64,000 nucleotides of DNA from Anaeromyxobacter sp. Fw109-5 (GTDB taxonomy: Bacteria > Myxococcota > Myxococcia > Myxococcales > Anaeromyxobacteraceae), in the NCBI RefSeq assembly GCF_000017505.1, contig NC_009675.1, forward strand, positions 434,001-498,000, in the 5' to 3' direction. The position numbers and the translations under genes were made by a program. The notes beneath the pieces were generated by a model, which saw only the letters and a program-made list of their open reading frames with translations, searched no databases and had not been told where the DNA came from. How positions within the stretch are numbered: position 1 is the stretch's first letter; each line of letters opens with the position of its first letter. This document shows, piece after piece, positions 8,330 through 16,073 of the stretch.

Positions 8330-9445
8330 TCAGCCGAGCTCGACGAGCCCCGCGTCGGCGAAGCGCCGGATGGCCTTCAGCACGTCGAGCTCGCGCAGCG
8401 GCGCCACCCGGGCCAGCTCGCGCAGGTCGCGCCGGCCGTCGCAGCGGGAGAGCAGGTACTTGTCGGCGGACGAGAGGCGCAGCCGCGCCACCTCCGGCGA
8501 GGAGAGCCGCACCCGCGGCGTGCGCGGGGGCCCCAGGAGCTCGGCGCGGAGCCGCTCGCCGAGCACGCGCTCCGTCTCGCCGAGCAGCGAGCGGGCGGCC
8601 TCCGAGGCGGGGGCGAGCTCGACCGCCCGGGCGGCCACGAGCTCCGCGTCGTCCGCGCGGCCGTCGGCGAGCAGCGCCCGCGCGCGGTCGATGAGGTCGG
8701 CCGCGCCGACCGGCTCCGCGGCCGCCGCGGCGGCGAGGGGGGCGGGCGCCGCCCGGAGCGCGCCCTGGCGGGCCAGGGCGTAGAGCCGCTGGTACAGGTG
8801 GAAGTCGGTCGCGTGCAGCGCGAGCCCGATCTCGTCGATGGTCTTGCCCTCGCGGGCCAGCGCGAGCAGCCGGCCGTCCACGGTGGTGGGATCGGCCGAG
8901 GCGGTCGCCGCGGCCTCCTCCACGACGAGGGTGGCCGCGCCGCTCGGGAACTCTCCGCGAAACGCGCTCCACGCGGTGGTGCGGAACTCCGCCTCGCGCG
9001 CGATGTCGGCGAGCGGCACCGCGGCGTCGAGATCGTCCACCACCGGCGGCGAGCCGCCGTCGAACCAGAACACGCCCGCGTCCCACAGGAACACGTCGAG
9101 GAGCGTCTCGCGCAGCTTGATGGCGAGCACGTCGCGCACGGTGTCGGGCGACACCAGGCCGACGAGCGTCAGCACCTTGCCGAGGCGGATGCGCGTCTCC
9201 TCCTGCGTCTGGAACGCCTTCGCGAGCTGCTCCTCGGTGACGTGGCCGAAGTTCAGGAGGAGCTGGCCGAGGTGCTCGCGCGGATCGTTCGACTCGGCGC
9301 CGACCGCGACCCCCTCGCGCACGTGCACCGACTTCTGCACGGTGCCACGCTCGCAGCCGAGGGTGCCGGACATGCTCCGGCGCGCGAGCAGGTCCACGAG
9401 CTCGGAGAGCGGGAGGACCGCGAAGCTGCCCATGAGGCCACGCAT
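8330..9445 (-). CDS. DUF4388 (PatA-type) domain protein
   Basis: 371 residues. The N-terminus (MGSFAVLPLSELVDLLARRSMSGTLGCERG) is the DUF4388 signature found in gliding and chemotaxis-linked proteins of myxobacteria and cyanobacteria. A helical region with LGQLLLNFGHVTEEQLAKAF and LGKVLTLVGLVSPDTV follows, which resembles the MshEN/T2SSE_N type of c-di-GMP-binding repeat. A TPR-like stretch (about residues 260-310) and a winged-helix-like end (DKYLLSRCDGRRDLREL) complete it. Probably a cytoplasmic signalling adaptor. Start ATG 9445 was chosen; ATG 9433 (MGSF) is equally possible. It is divergent from the TlpA-like gene with only 64 bases between them. Confidence 0.8.
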   Translation of the reverse strand: MRGLMGSFAVLPLSELVDLLARRSMSGTLGCERGTVQKSVHVREGVAVGAESNDPREHLGQLLLNFGHVTEEQLAKAFQTQEETRIRLGKVLTLVGLVSPDTVRDVLAIKLRETLLDVFLWDAGVFWFDGGSPPVVDDLDAAVPLADIAREAEFRTTAWSAFRGEFPSGAATLVVEEAAATASADPTTVDGRLLALAREGKTIDEIGLALHATDFHLYQRLYALARQGALRAAPAPLAAAAAAEPVGAADLIDRARALLADGRADDAELVAARAVELAPASEAARSLLGETERVLGERLRAELLGPPRTPRVRLSSPEVARLRLSSADKYLLSRCDGRRDLRELARVAPLRELDVLKAIRRFADAGLVELG

Positions 9446-9509
9446 GCCGCGCGAGTGTCGCCCGAGGGGCGGGTGGCGGCAAGCTGGCCGCTCGTGTACA
9501 AACGCGGCC

Positions 9510-10163
9510 GTGCAGACGCAGCCGAACGTCCCGCCGCCGACCTCCGCTCGCACCCCGGGCCGCCGCGGCCGCCTCGGCGTGGCGCTCGTCGCCGCCGCGC
9601 TGGTGGCGGGCGGCGCCTACCTCGCGTACGACCGCCTCGTCACCCAGCCGGCGCTCGAGCGCGCCGCGCTGCTCGGCTTCGGCGTCGATCGCACCGACGT
9701 CCCGGCGCCCGCGCTCGAGCTCGAGGCGCTCGACGGCTCCCGCTTCTCGCTCGCGCAGGCGCGGGGGCAGGTCGTCTTCCTCAACTTCTGGGCCACGTGG
9801 TGCCCTCCGTGCCGCGAGGAGATGCCCTCCATGCTCCGGCTCGGGCGGGAGCTGGAGGCGAAGTACCCCGGACGGTTCCGGATGGTGGCCGTCTCGGTGG
9901 ACGAGGGCTGGGATCCGGTGAAGGAGTTCTTCGCCGCTCCGCCGTACTTCGGGAAGCCCGGCCTCGCGGTGACGCTCGACCCCGGCCACGCCGTCACGAA
10001 GGCGTACTACTGCGCGGCGCGGGGCGGTTCGTGCCCCGATCTGAAGTTCCCGGAGTCCTACATCGTGGACAAGGACGGCCGGCTGGTGGCCTACGTGGTC
10101 GGTCCTCGCGACTGGAACGATCCCACCGCCCGCCAGCTCCTCGAGTCCCTCATCGGCTCGTGA
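9510..10163 (+). CDS. TlpA/ResA-like thiol-disulfide oxidoreductase
   Basis: 217 residues starting at GTG. A single transmembrane anchor (LGVALVAAALVAGGAYLAY, about residues 19-37) is followed by an AhpC/TSA-type thioredoxin domain. The redox site is WATWCPPC (Cys98, Cys101), as in ResA, CcmG and TlpA. These keep apocytochrome cysteines reduced in the periplasm for heme attachment; cytochrome maturation is the likely job in a respiratory myxobacterium (inference). Two further cysteines (YYCAARGGSCPD) lie in an insertion after the redox site, which is unusual for the family. A hairpin follows the gene. Confidence 0.9.
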   Translation: MQTQPNVPPPTSARTPGRRGRLGVALVAAALVAGGAYLAYDRLVTQPALERAALLGFGVDRTDVPAPALELEALDGSRFSLAQARGQVVFLNFWATWCPPCREEMPSMLRLGRELEAKYPGRFRMVAVSVDEGWDPVKEFFAAPPYFGKPGLAVTLDPGHAVTKAYYCAARGGSCPDLKFPESYIVDKDGRLVAYVVGPRDWNDPTARQLLESLIGS

Positions 10164-10188
10164 GCGGCTGCCCCCGTCCGGGGCTCAC
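10161..10188 (+). terminator. hairpin at the end of the TlpA-like gene
   Basis: GCCCC-CGTCC-GGGGC (10170-10184) sits within wider arms GTGAGC/GCTCAC that include the stop codon. There is no T-tract. Confidence 0.5.
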
Positions 10189-10269
10189 CCGTCGAAAACT
10201 CGTCGTTCCTCGGCAACTTGACGGTGCCCAGGCGTTGGCGGCGGGGCTCGAGGAGCCTCCAATCGACGT

Positions 10270-10289
10270 CCGTAAGTGAACGCTTACGG
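10270..10289. promoter_or_regulatory. perfect palindrome, possible repressor operator
   Basis: CCGTAAG-TGAACG-CTTACGG: 7-base perfect arms around 6 bases, about 70 bp upstream of a good promoter. The size and AT content stand out against the surroundings and are like TetR-family operators. Which regulator binds is unknown. Confidence 0.45.
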
Positions 10290-10355
10290 CAGGCTTAGAC
10301 GCCCACACCGCCCCGCCGACGGGCCGCGCCGGCGGGGTCGAGCTCCCTGGTTTCC

Positions 10356-10385
10356 TTGATAGCCAGTGGTCGCGTGCACTATAAA
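10356..10385 (+). promoter_or_regulatory. sigma-70-type promoter for the 10450-12850 genes
   Basis: TTGATA at 10356-10361, an 18-base spacer, then TATAAA at 10380-10385. This is a close match to the housekeeping consensus in a very GC-rich setting. Transcription would begin near 10392, leaving a leader of about 58 bases before the GTG at 10450. Confidence 0.65.
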
Positions 10386-10449
10386 GGCCCGGGAATCTTG
10401 GAGATCCGGCGCGCCCGCTCCCCGGGCGCGCGCGTCTCCGGAGGGGCGC

Positions 10450-11427
10450 GTGCGACGGGACGGGATCCCGGTGGTCCTCGTGGGGCTCGGAGAGGATGGG
10501 CGAGCGATCGCCCGGGCGGTAGTCGCTCGCCCCGAGCTCACGGTCGTCGCGGCGGTCGATCGCGATCCGGCGCTCGCCGGAGCTTCCCTCGATGCCCTGC
10601 TCGGTGCTGGAGCCCCTGAGGTGCGCGTAGAGGGCGACCTCGCGAAGGCGCTCGGCCGCGCGCGCGGAGGCGTCCTGATCCAGTCCGGAGTGGACCGGCT
10701 CGACGACGCGCTGGCGGACGTCCGTGCAGCCGTGAAGGCCGGCCTGCACGTGGTCTCCACCTGCCCCGAGCTCGCCTACCCGGCGCTCGATCGTGCCGAC
10801 GATGCCGAGGCGCTCGACGCGCTCTGCGAGCAGCGGGGCGTGGCGGTGGTGTCCACCGGCGTGACCCCCGGGTTCTCGCTCGACAGGTTGCCCGCGCTGC
10901 TCGCCCAGGTCGCCGGGCCGATCCGCCACGTGCGTGCCGTCCGCGTGGTGGACCTCGCGAGCGCCGACGATCCGCTCCGGCGCAGGGTCGGCGTGGGGCT
11001 CTCCGAGGCGGCGTTCGACGACGCGCTCGAGCGCGAGGAGCTCGGCCAGCTCGGGCTGGCGCAGTCCGCGGCGCTCGTCGCCGAGTCGTGCATCGGGACG
11101 GACGACTACGAGGTCGACGAGGAGCTCGTGCCGCTCGTCGCCGAGGAGGACGGCGCGGTGCGGCGCGGCGAGGTCGCCGGGGTGCAGCAGATCGCGCGCG
11201 TCTTCGCGGAGGATCAGGAGGTCGTCAGGCTGGAGCTGACGATCCAGGTCGGCGCGCGTGACCCGCGCGACGAGGTCGAGCTCGACGCCGCCCCGCCGCT
11301 CCGGCTCCTCGTGCCAGGGGGCGTCCCCGGCGCCGCCGGCACGGCGAACGCCGTCGTGAACGCCATCGCGGCCGTCATGGAGCGCCAGGGGCTCCTCACG
11401 GTCCTCGATCTCCCCGTGGGAAGGTGA
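10450..11427 (+). CDS. NAD(P)-dependent 2,4-diaminopentanoate dehydrogenase-like / DapB-fold protein
   Basis: 325 residues. The GTG start has GGAGG six bases upstream. The Rossmann start is VVLVGLGEDGRAIARAV; a later VVSTGVTPGFSLDRLP and a C-terminal AVVNAIAAVMERQGLLTVLDLP match the dehydrogenase family that includes 2,4-diaminopentanoate dehydrogenase (ornithine degradation) and dihydrodipicolinate reductase. The true substrate is uncertain. It is followed, with a 9-base gap, by two MaoC-fold genes, so it may act on a CoA- or acyl-linked pathway rather than on ornithine (inference). An in-frame ATG at 10366 lies upstream of the promoter's expected start site and was rejected. Confidence 0.75.
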   Translation: MRRDGIPVVLVGLGEDGRAIARAVVARPELTVVAAVDRDPALAGASLDALLGAGAPEVRVEGDLAKALGRARGGVLIQSGVDRLDDALADVRAAVKAGLHVVSTCPELAYPALDRADDAEALDALCEQRGVAVVSTGVTPGFSLDRLPALLAQVAGPIRHVRAVRVVDLASADDPLRRRVGVGLSEAAFDDALEREELGQLGLAQSAALVAESCIGTDDYEVDEELVPLVAEEDGAVRRGEVAGVQQIARVFAEDQEVVRLELTIQVGARDPRDEVELDAAPPLRLLVPGGVPGAAGTANAVVNAIAAVMERQGLLTVLDLPVGR

Positions 11428-11435
11428 ACGGACGC

Positions 11436-11873
11436 ATGCTCGACAGATCCCTCATCGGACGGGAGAGCGAGCCCGTGGAGCACGAGGTGGAGCGGAGCGC
11501 GATCCGGCGCTTCGCGGACGCGCTCGGCGATCCCAACCCGATCTACCAGGACGAGGCGGCGGCGCAGGCGGCGGGGTACGCCGCGCTCGTCGCCCCGCCC
11601 ACCTTCCCCGTGACGCTCACCGCGAACGAGCGCTTCCGCCACTCGCTCGATCTCGGCACCCGCTCCATCCTCCACTCCGAGCAGCAGCTCGAGTACGCCC
11701 GCCCCATCGTCGCGGGCGATCGGATCACCGTGGTCTCGCGGGTGGCCGACGTGCTCGAGCGGCCCGGCGCGAGCGGGCCGATGGACGTGCTCGTGCTCGA
11801 GGACGAGGGGCGGGACGAAAAGGGCGAGTGGGTGTTCCGCTCGCGCGCGACGCTGATCCTGCGTCGCGGATAG
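11436..11873 (+). CDS. MaoC-like hotdog protein, N-terminal (HadA-like) type
   Basis: 145 residues with a single hotdog fold. The segment FADALGDPNPIYQDEAAAQAAGYAALVAPPTFP matches the N-terminal half of two-part (R)-3-hydroxyacyl dehydratases such as mycobacterial HadA. The active dehydratase motif D-x-N-P-x-H has Tyr instead of His here, as is usual in the non-catalytic partner. It overlaps or abuts the preceding stop codon (a GTG at 11424 is an alternative start) and precedes the HadB-like gene by 8 bases, so the two products probably form a heterodimer. Confidence 0.82.
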   Translation: MLDRSLIGRESEPVEHEVERSAIRRFADALGDPNPIYQDEAAAQAAGYAALVAPPTFPVTLTANERFRHSLDLGTRSILHSEQQLEYARPIVAGDRITVVSRVADVLERPGASGPMDVLVLEDEGRDEKGEWVFRSRATLILRRG

Positions 11874-11881
11874 GGGCGAGG

Positions 11882-12850
11882 ATGCTCACGGCACGCCAGC
11901 TCTACTTCGAGGCGGTCAAGGTCGGCGACGAGCTGCCGCCGCTCGTGAAGCCGCCGGTGGACCGGCTCCAGATCGCGCGCTACGTCGGCGCGGCCCAGGA
12001 CTGGAACCCGCTCTACATCGACGAGCCCTACGCGAAGAACTCGGGGTTCCCGAGCGCGCTCGCGCCCGGGATGATCGCGATGGGGTTCCTCGGGGAGCTC
12101 GTCGTCGACTGGGTGCGCGGGGCGCGCCTCCGCCGCTTCTCCGCCCGCTTCGTGAAGATCGTGTGGCCGGGCGACGTGCTCACGGTGCGCGGCCGCGTGA
12201 CGGATCGGCGGTTCGAGGAGGGCGGCCGCTACGCGGTGGACATCGAGGTGTGGGCCGAGAACCAGCGCGGCGAGCTCGTCGTGCGCGGCCTCACCGGCTT
12301 CCAGCTCTATTACAGCGCCGAGGACGAGGCGCGGCAGCGCGCCGGCGGCGCGCCGCTCGTCGTGACGAAGGAGGAGGAGGAGGCGCGGCTCGCGAAGCTC
12401 TCGCGCGCGCAGCCCTCGCGTCCTGCCGCGCCCGCGAGCCGCCCGCTCGCGCCGCCCCGCCTGCCCCAGCCGCCCGCGCAGCCCGCGCAGCCCGCGCCCG
12501 CCGCGCGGACCGCGCCCCCCGCCGCGGCGAGGCCCCAGGCCGCGTCGAGGCCTCCCGCCCCTGCGGCGACCGCCGCGCGCGCGGCGCCGGCGGCCGCCCC
12601 GAAGCCCGCGCCGAAGGCGGCGCCCGTCGGGGCGCGCCCCCGTCCGGGCACGAAGCCGCCGGCCCCCGCGACCCAGACGCCCAAGCGCGCCGCGGCGCGC
12701 CCGCGCCCGGCCGCGAAGGCGACGGCCGGCAAGGCGAAGGCCGCGCGTCCGCGACCCGCGAAGCGACCGGCGGGCAAGGAGAAGGGCGCGAACGCCCGCG
12801 CGCGCGCCCACGGCGCCGCCAGGAAGCCCACAGGGAAGAAGCGCCGCTAG
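11882..12850 (+). CDS. MaoC-like hotdog protein with long Pro/Ala/Lys-rich tail
   Basis: 322 residues. The first ~155 residues form a MaoC hotdog domain (AAQDWNPLYIDEPYAKNSGF, ALAPGMIAMGFLGEL, WPGDVLTVRGRV), the partner type of HadB/HadC. Both histidines usual in active hydratase 2 enzymes are missing: DxNPxH reads DWNPLY and AHGM reads APGM. The remaining ~165 residues are a low-complexity tail rich in Pro and Ala that becomes Lys/Arg-rich at the end, like a histone H1 or AlgP tail. The activity is therefore doubtful and the tail may bind nucleic acid or polyanions. Confidence 0.8.
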   Translation: MLTARQLYFEAVKVGDELPPLVKPPVDRLQIARYVGAAQDWNPLYIDEPYAKNSGFPSALAPGMIAMGFLGELVVDWVRGARLRRFSARFVKIVWPGDVLTVRGRVTDRRFEEGGRYAVDIEVWAENQRGELVVRGLTGFQLYYSAEDEARQRAGGAPLVVTKEEEEARLAKLSRAQPSRPAAPASRPLAPPRLPQPPAQPAQPAPAARTAPPAAARPQAASRPPAPAATAARAAPAAAPKPAPKAAPVGARPRPGTKPPAPATQTPKRAAARPRPAAKATAGKAKAARPRPAKRPAGKEKGANARARAHGAARKPTGKKRR

Positions 12851-12865
12851 GGACGTCCCCGACGA

Positions 12866-13741
12866 ATGCCCTCCCGCCGCTCGCTCGCGCTCGCCGCGCT
12901 GGCCCTCGTCGCCGGCGCGTCCGCCTGCCGCCGTCCGGCGGAGACCGCTCCGGCGCCGGCGGACGCGCGCGCCGCGCCCGGGCCGTTCGAGGCCGCGCTC
13001 GCCGAGGGCGTTCGCGCGTTCGAGGAGCGGGCCGATCCGGCGCGGCTGGTCGAGGCGATCAGCGCCTTCCAGCGCGCGGCCGCAGCGCGTCCAGGCGCCG
13101 TCGACGCGGAGCTGCCGCTCGCCCGCGCGCAGGCGTTCCGCGCGCTCTCGGCCCGCGAGCCCGCGGAGGCGAAGGAGGCGTGGGACGCGTCCGCGCGCGC
13201 GGCGGAGCGGGCGTTGCGCGTCACCTCGCCTGGGTGGGCGCAGGCCATCGACCGTGGCGAGGACCCGGCCGCGGCGGCGGCGCGGGTGGACCCGCCGGGA
13301 GGCGAGGCGCTGTACCTGCTCGCGCAGGGCGCGATGCGCGGGGCGCAGGCGACCGGCTACGCCGCCGTGCTGGCGGTGAAGGACGCCGCGCTCGCGATGA
13401 TGGCGCGCGCCGCCGAGCTCGACGAGCGGATCGACGCGGCCGGCCCGCACCGCGCCCTCGGGGCCTGGCGCGCGGCGCTCCCGGTCGCGGCCGGCGGCGG
13501 CGCGGACGCGGCGCGCGCCCACTTCGACCGCGCGCGGCAGCTCGCCCCCGACGACCTGCTCGGCCGCGTCGCGGAGGCCGAGACCTACGCCGTGCTCGTG
13601 CAGGACTCGGCGCTGTTCGACCGGCTCCTCGCGGAGGTGACGGGCTCCGACCCCGCAAGCGATCCGGCGCGCGCGCCCGAGAACGGCGTCGCGCAGCGGC
13701 GCGCCATCGAGCTGCGCGAGCGCAGGGCGCGCCTGTTCTGA
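12866..13741 (+). CDS. lipoprotein with TatT-like helical repeats
   Basis: 291 residues. The signal peptide ends in the lipobox-like AGASACRR, so it is probably a lipoprotein. The mature protein is almost entirely helical and alanine-rich, with repeated segments such as EALYLLAQGAMR and AELDERIDAAGPHRALGAWRAA. These recall the TPR-like T component of TPAT transporters, a clearer example of which is at 61810-62721. No transporter P component lies next to it. It starts a same-strand cluster with a DUF4292-like lipoprotein and ExbB/ExbD, so it may work in energised outer-membrane transport or assembly (inference). Confidence 0.7.
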   Translation: MPSRRSLALAALALVAGASACRRPAETAPAPADARAAPGPFEAALAEGVRAFEERADPARLVEAISAFQRAAAARPGAVDAELPLARAQAFRALSAREPAEAKEAWDASARAAERALRVTSPGWAQAIDRGEDPAAAAARVDPPGGEALYLLAQGAMRGAQATGYAAVLAVKDAALAMMARAAELDERIDAAGPHRALGAWRAALPVAAGGGADAARAHFDRARQLAPDDLLGRVAEAETYAVLVQDSALFDRLLAEVTGSDPASDPARAPENGVAQRRAIELRERRARLF

Positions 13742-13750
13742 GGGCTGGCC

Positions 13751-14668
13751 ATGGTCCGCGAACCCGAAGCCATCGCAGCGAGCCCGGCGCGCCGCCGGAG
13801 GGCCGCGGTCCTCCTCGCGATCGCCTCCGCCCTGGTCGCCTGCCGCCCTCGCGTGCCGCCGCCGGACCTGTCGCGCGACGCCGGGGAGCTCCTCGCCCAG
13901 GTCCGGGCGGGCCAGGCGCGGGTCCAGCGCGTCTCCGGCGAGGCGCGCGTCAAGGTGGACGCGAAGGGGATGCGCACCGCGGTGACCGTGCGCCAGTTCA
14001 TCGCCGCGGAGAAGCCCGACCGCCTGCACGTGGAGGTGCTCGACTTCTTCGGCAACGTCGGCGCCGTGCTCGCCGCGGAGGGCGGCCGGTTCCAGCTCTT
14101 CGACGCGAAGGAGCGGGTCTTCTACCGCGGCGCGGCCACGCCCGAGAACCTGGCGCGGCTCGTCCCGCTGCCGCTCCCGGCGGAGGACCTCGTCACGATC
14201 CTGTGCGGCTCGGCGCCGCTCCTCGACGCCGCGGAGGACGTCGAGGTGAGGGGCGCCGCCCTCGTCCTCTCGCTCGGAGCCGACGGGCGCGCGCAGGAGG
14301 TCCGCGTCGGGGAGCAGGCCACCGTCGAGCGCTCCAGCGTCGTGGCGGTGGGGCCCGGCACGGCGCCCGCGTACTCCCTCGACTTCGACGGGTTCCGTCC
14401 GCTCGCAGCGGGTCGGTTCCCGGGAGAGCTGCGGATCCGCGCCGAGGACCCGCGCGTGCGGCTCGATCTCCGCTGGGGCGAGGTGCAGGTGAACGGCGAT
14501 CTCGGGGGCGTGCGCTTCACGATCGACCCGCCCCGCGGCGCGCGCGTGGTCGAGCTGGGAGACGAGGAGCACGAGGTCCCGAACCTGTTCCGGGAGGGCG
14601 TGCCCGAGCCCGCGCCCGGGTCGTCGCCGGCGCACGGGCCGGGCGGCGCGGGGTCGCCCTCCCGCTGA
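13751..14668 (+). CDS. DUF4292/LolB-like outer-membrane lipoprotein
   Basis: 305 residues. The signal peptide (AAVLLAIASALVACRP) ends in a lipobox VACR. The mature domain (VQRVSGEARVKVDAKGMRTAVTVRQF, LHVEVLDFFGNVGAVLAAEGGRFQLFD) is the LolB/DUF4292 type, a half-barrel that binds lipid chains of lipoproteins at the outer membrane. In myxobacteria these proteins are candidates for the LolB role. The Pro/Gly-rich last 25 residues look disordered. It lies 9 bases after the TatT-like lipoprotein. Confidence 0.75.
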   Translation: MVREPEAIAASPARRRRAAVLLAIASALVACRPRVPPPDLSRDAGELLAQVRAGQARVQRVSGEARVKVDAKGMRTAVTVRQFIAAEKPDRLHVEVLDFFGNVGAVLAAEGGRFQLFDAKERVFYRGAATPENLARLVPLPLPAEDLVTILCGSAPLLDAAEDVEVRGAALVLSLGADGRAQEVRVGEQATVERSSVVAVGPGTAPAYSLDFDGFRPLAAGRFPGELRIRAEDPRVRLDLRWGEVQVNGDLGGVRFTIDPPRGARVVELGDEEHEVPNLFREGVPEPAPGSSPAHGPGGAGSPSR

Positions 14669-14765
14669 TCGGGGGGGCGGGCGGGCCCCGCCGCACTCTC
14701 CCGCCGCCCCACGCGGCGCCGGTCCCGATTACACTCCCGTCTCCTCGCACCGGAGAGCCCTCCCC

Positions 14766-15455
14766 TTGGACACGAGCTTCCTCGGAATCCTGAAGACCAG
14801 CTGGTCGATGTGGATCATCGGCGCCTGCTCGGTCCTCGCCCTCGCCGTGGCGATCGAGCGCGCGATCGCCCTGTGGGGGTTCGCGGCGCGCGCCCGCACG
14901 GTGGCCGACGCGGTGGTGCGCGCGCTCCTGCGCGGCGACCTCGAGGAGGCCCGGGCCGAGTGCGAGCGCTCGCCTTCGCCCGCAGCCGACGTGTTCCTCG
15001 CAGGGCTGGCCGCCGCCGGCCGGCGCGCCGCGCGGGGCGGCCTCCCCGATCCCGAGAAGATCGACGCCGCCGTCGAGCGCGAGCGTCAGCAGATGAACCT
15101 GCGCCTGCGGCGCAACGTCTGGGTCCTCGGCACGGTGGGCGCGATCGCCCCGTTCATCGGCCTCTTCGGCACGGTCGTCGGCATCATGCAGGCGTTCCGG
15201 CACATGGCGGCGACCGGACAGGGCGGCTTCACGGTGGTCGCCTCGGGCATCTCCGAGGCGCTCGTCGCCACGGCGGGCGGCATCGCCGTCGCGATCGAGG
15301 CCGTCGTCATCTACAACTTCTTCAACGTGCACGTGCAGAAGCTCGCCCTCCAGCTGAAGCTCATGGTCGAGGAGTTCCTGGAGACGCTCCACGAGGTGCT
15401 GCCCGCGGCGGCCGCGCGCCCCGCGCCCGAGCCGCGTCCGGCGCGGGAGGCCTGA
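14766..15455 (+). CDS. MotA/TolQ/ExbB proton channel family protein
   Basis: 229 residues, TTG start with GGAGAG eight bases before it. Transmembrane helix 1 (MWIIGACSVLALAVAIERAIALWGF) is followed by a cytoplasmic loop and then the family core GTVGAIAPFIGLFGTVVGIMQAF and a third helix (SGISEALVATAGGIAVAIEAVVIYNFF). With ExbD, encoded one base downstream, it forms an inner-membrane stator that uses proton flow to drive TonB- or Tol-type machinery. No tonB lies nearby. Confidence 0.92.
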   Translation: MDTSFLGILKTSWSMWIIGACSVLALAVAIERAIALWGFAARARTVADAVVRALLRGDLEEARAECERSPSPAADVFLAGLAAAGRRAARGGLPDPEKIDAAVERERQQMNLRLRRNVWVLGTVGAIAPFIGLFGTVVGIMQAFRHMAATGQGGFTVVASGISEALVATAGGIAVAIEAVVIYNFFNVHVQKLALQLKLMVEEFLETLHEVLPAAAARPAPEPRPAREA

Positions 15456-15456
15456 G

Positions 15457-15912
15457 ATGGCGATCGGCGGGCCGAACGGCGGCGACGGCGGCGACGACCT
15501 GGAGATGCCGGGCGGGATCTTCGCCGACATCAACATCACGCCGCTCACCGACATCTTCCTCGTGCTGCTCATCATCTTCATGGTGACGACCACCGCCATC
15601 GCCGAGGCGGGCCGCGACGAGGGCGGGTTCAAGGTGAACCTTCCGAAGGGCGGCAAGGGCGAGACGTCGGCGGTGGCGCGCGACGTCACCGTCGCGGTGC
15701 TGGCCGACGGCCGGGCCGTCGTGGGCGGGAAGGTGCAGGACGACGCAGAGCTGCGGCGCGCCTTCACCGAGGCGCGCGAGCGGAGCCCCGAGACGGTGGT
15801 GCTGTTCCAGGCGGACGAGGGCGTGCCGCACGGGCGCGTCGTCCAGGTGATGGAGCTCGCGCGCGCGGCTGGGCTGAGCCGGCTCGCGATCGCGACGCGG
15901 GCGGAGCAGTGA
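15457..15912 (+). CDS. ExbD/TolR biopolymer transport protein
   Basis: 151 residues. The N-terminal segment FADINITPLTDIFLVLLIIFMVTTTAI is the ExbD/TolR hallmark: one transmembrane helix with the conserved Asp (TPLTD) that carries protons. The C-terminal periplasmic domain (GGKVQDDAELRRAF) is of usual size. It starts one base after exbB stops, so translation is probably coupled. The pair follows two lipoprotein genes and may energise their function. Confidence 0.93.
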   Translation: MAIGGPNGGDGGDDLEMPGGIFADINITPLTDIFLVLLIIFMVTTTAIAEAGRDEGGFKVNLPKGGKGETSAVARDVTVAVLADGRAVVGGKVQDDAELRRAFTEARERSPETVVLFQADEGVPHGRVVQVMELARAAGLSRLAIATRAEQ

Positions 15913-15937
15913 CCGCCGGCGCGAGCCCTCATGATTC

Positions 15938-16073
15938 ATGGCCGTGATCACTCGGGTCGAGCCTTTCCCGCTCGCCCTTCGATGGGCTCAGGGCGAGCGG
16001 ATCACGGAATGCCGCTCGCGGTGAGCCCGTCGAACCGCGAGCGAGCCGGTTCGACGCAAGCGGGCACGGCCAT
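15938..16073. repeat. nested palindromic intergenic element
   Basis: Several inverted repeats are nested in 136 bp. Outermost is ATGGCCGTG (15938-15946) with CACGGCCAT (16065-16073). Inside are CCGTGAT/ATCACGG, the 11-base arms CCGCTCGCCCT/AGGGCGAGCGG (15968-16000) around TCGATGGGCTC, and CGTCGAACCG/CGGTTCGACG (16028-16056). The element lies between convergent exbD and apaG and could end transcription from both sides. The CCCTTCGA...GCTCAGGG core is shared with the other dispersed repeats here. Confidence 0.8.
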
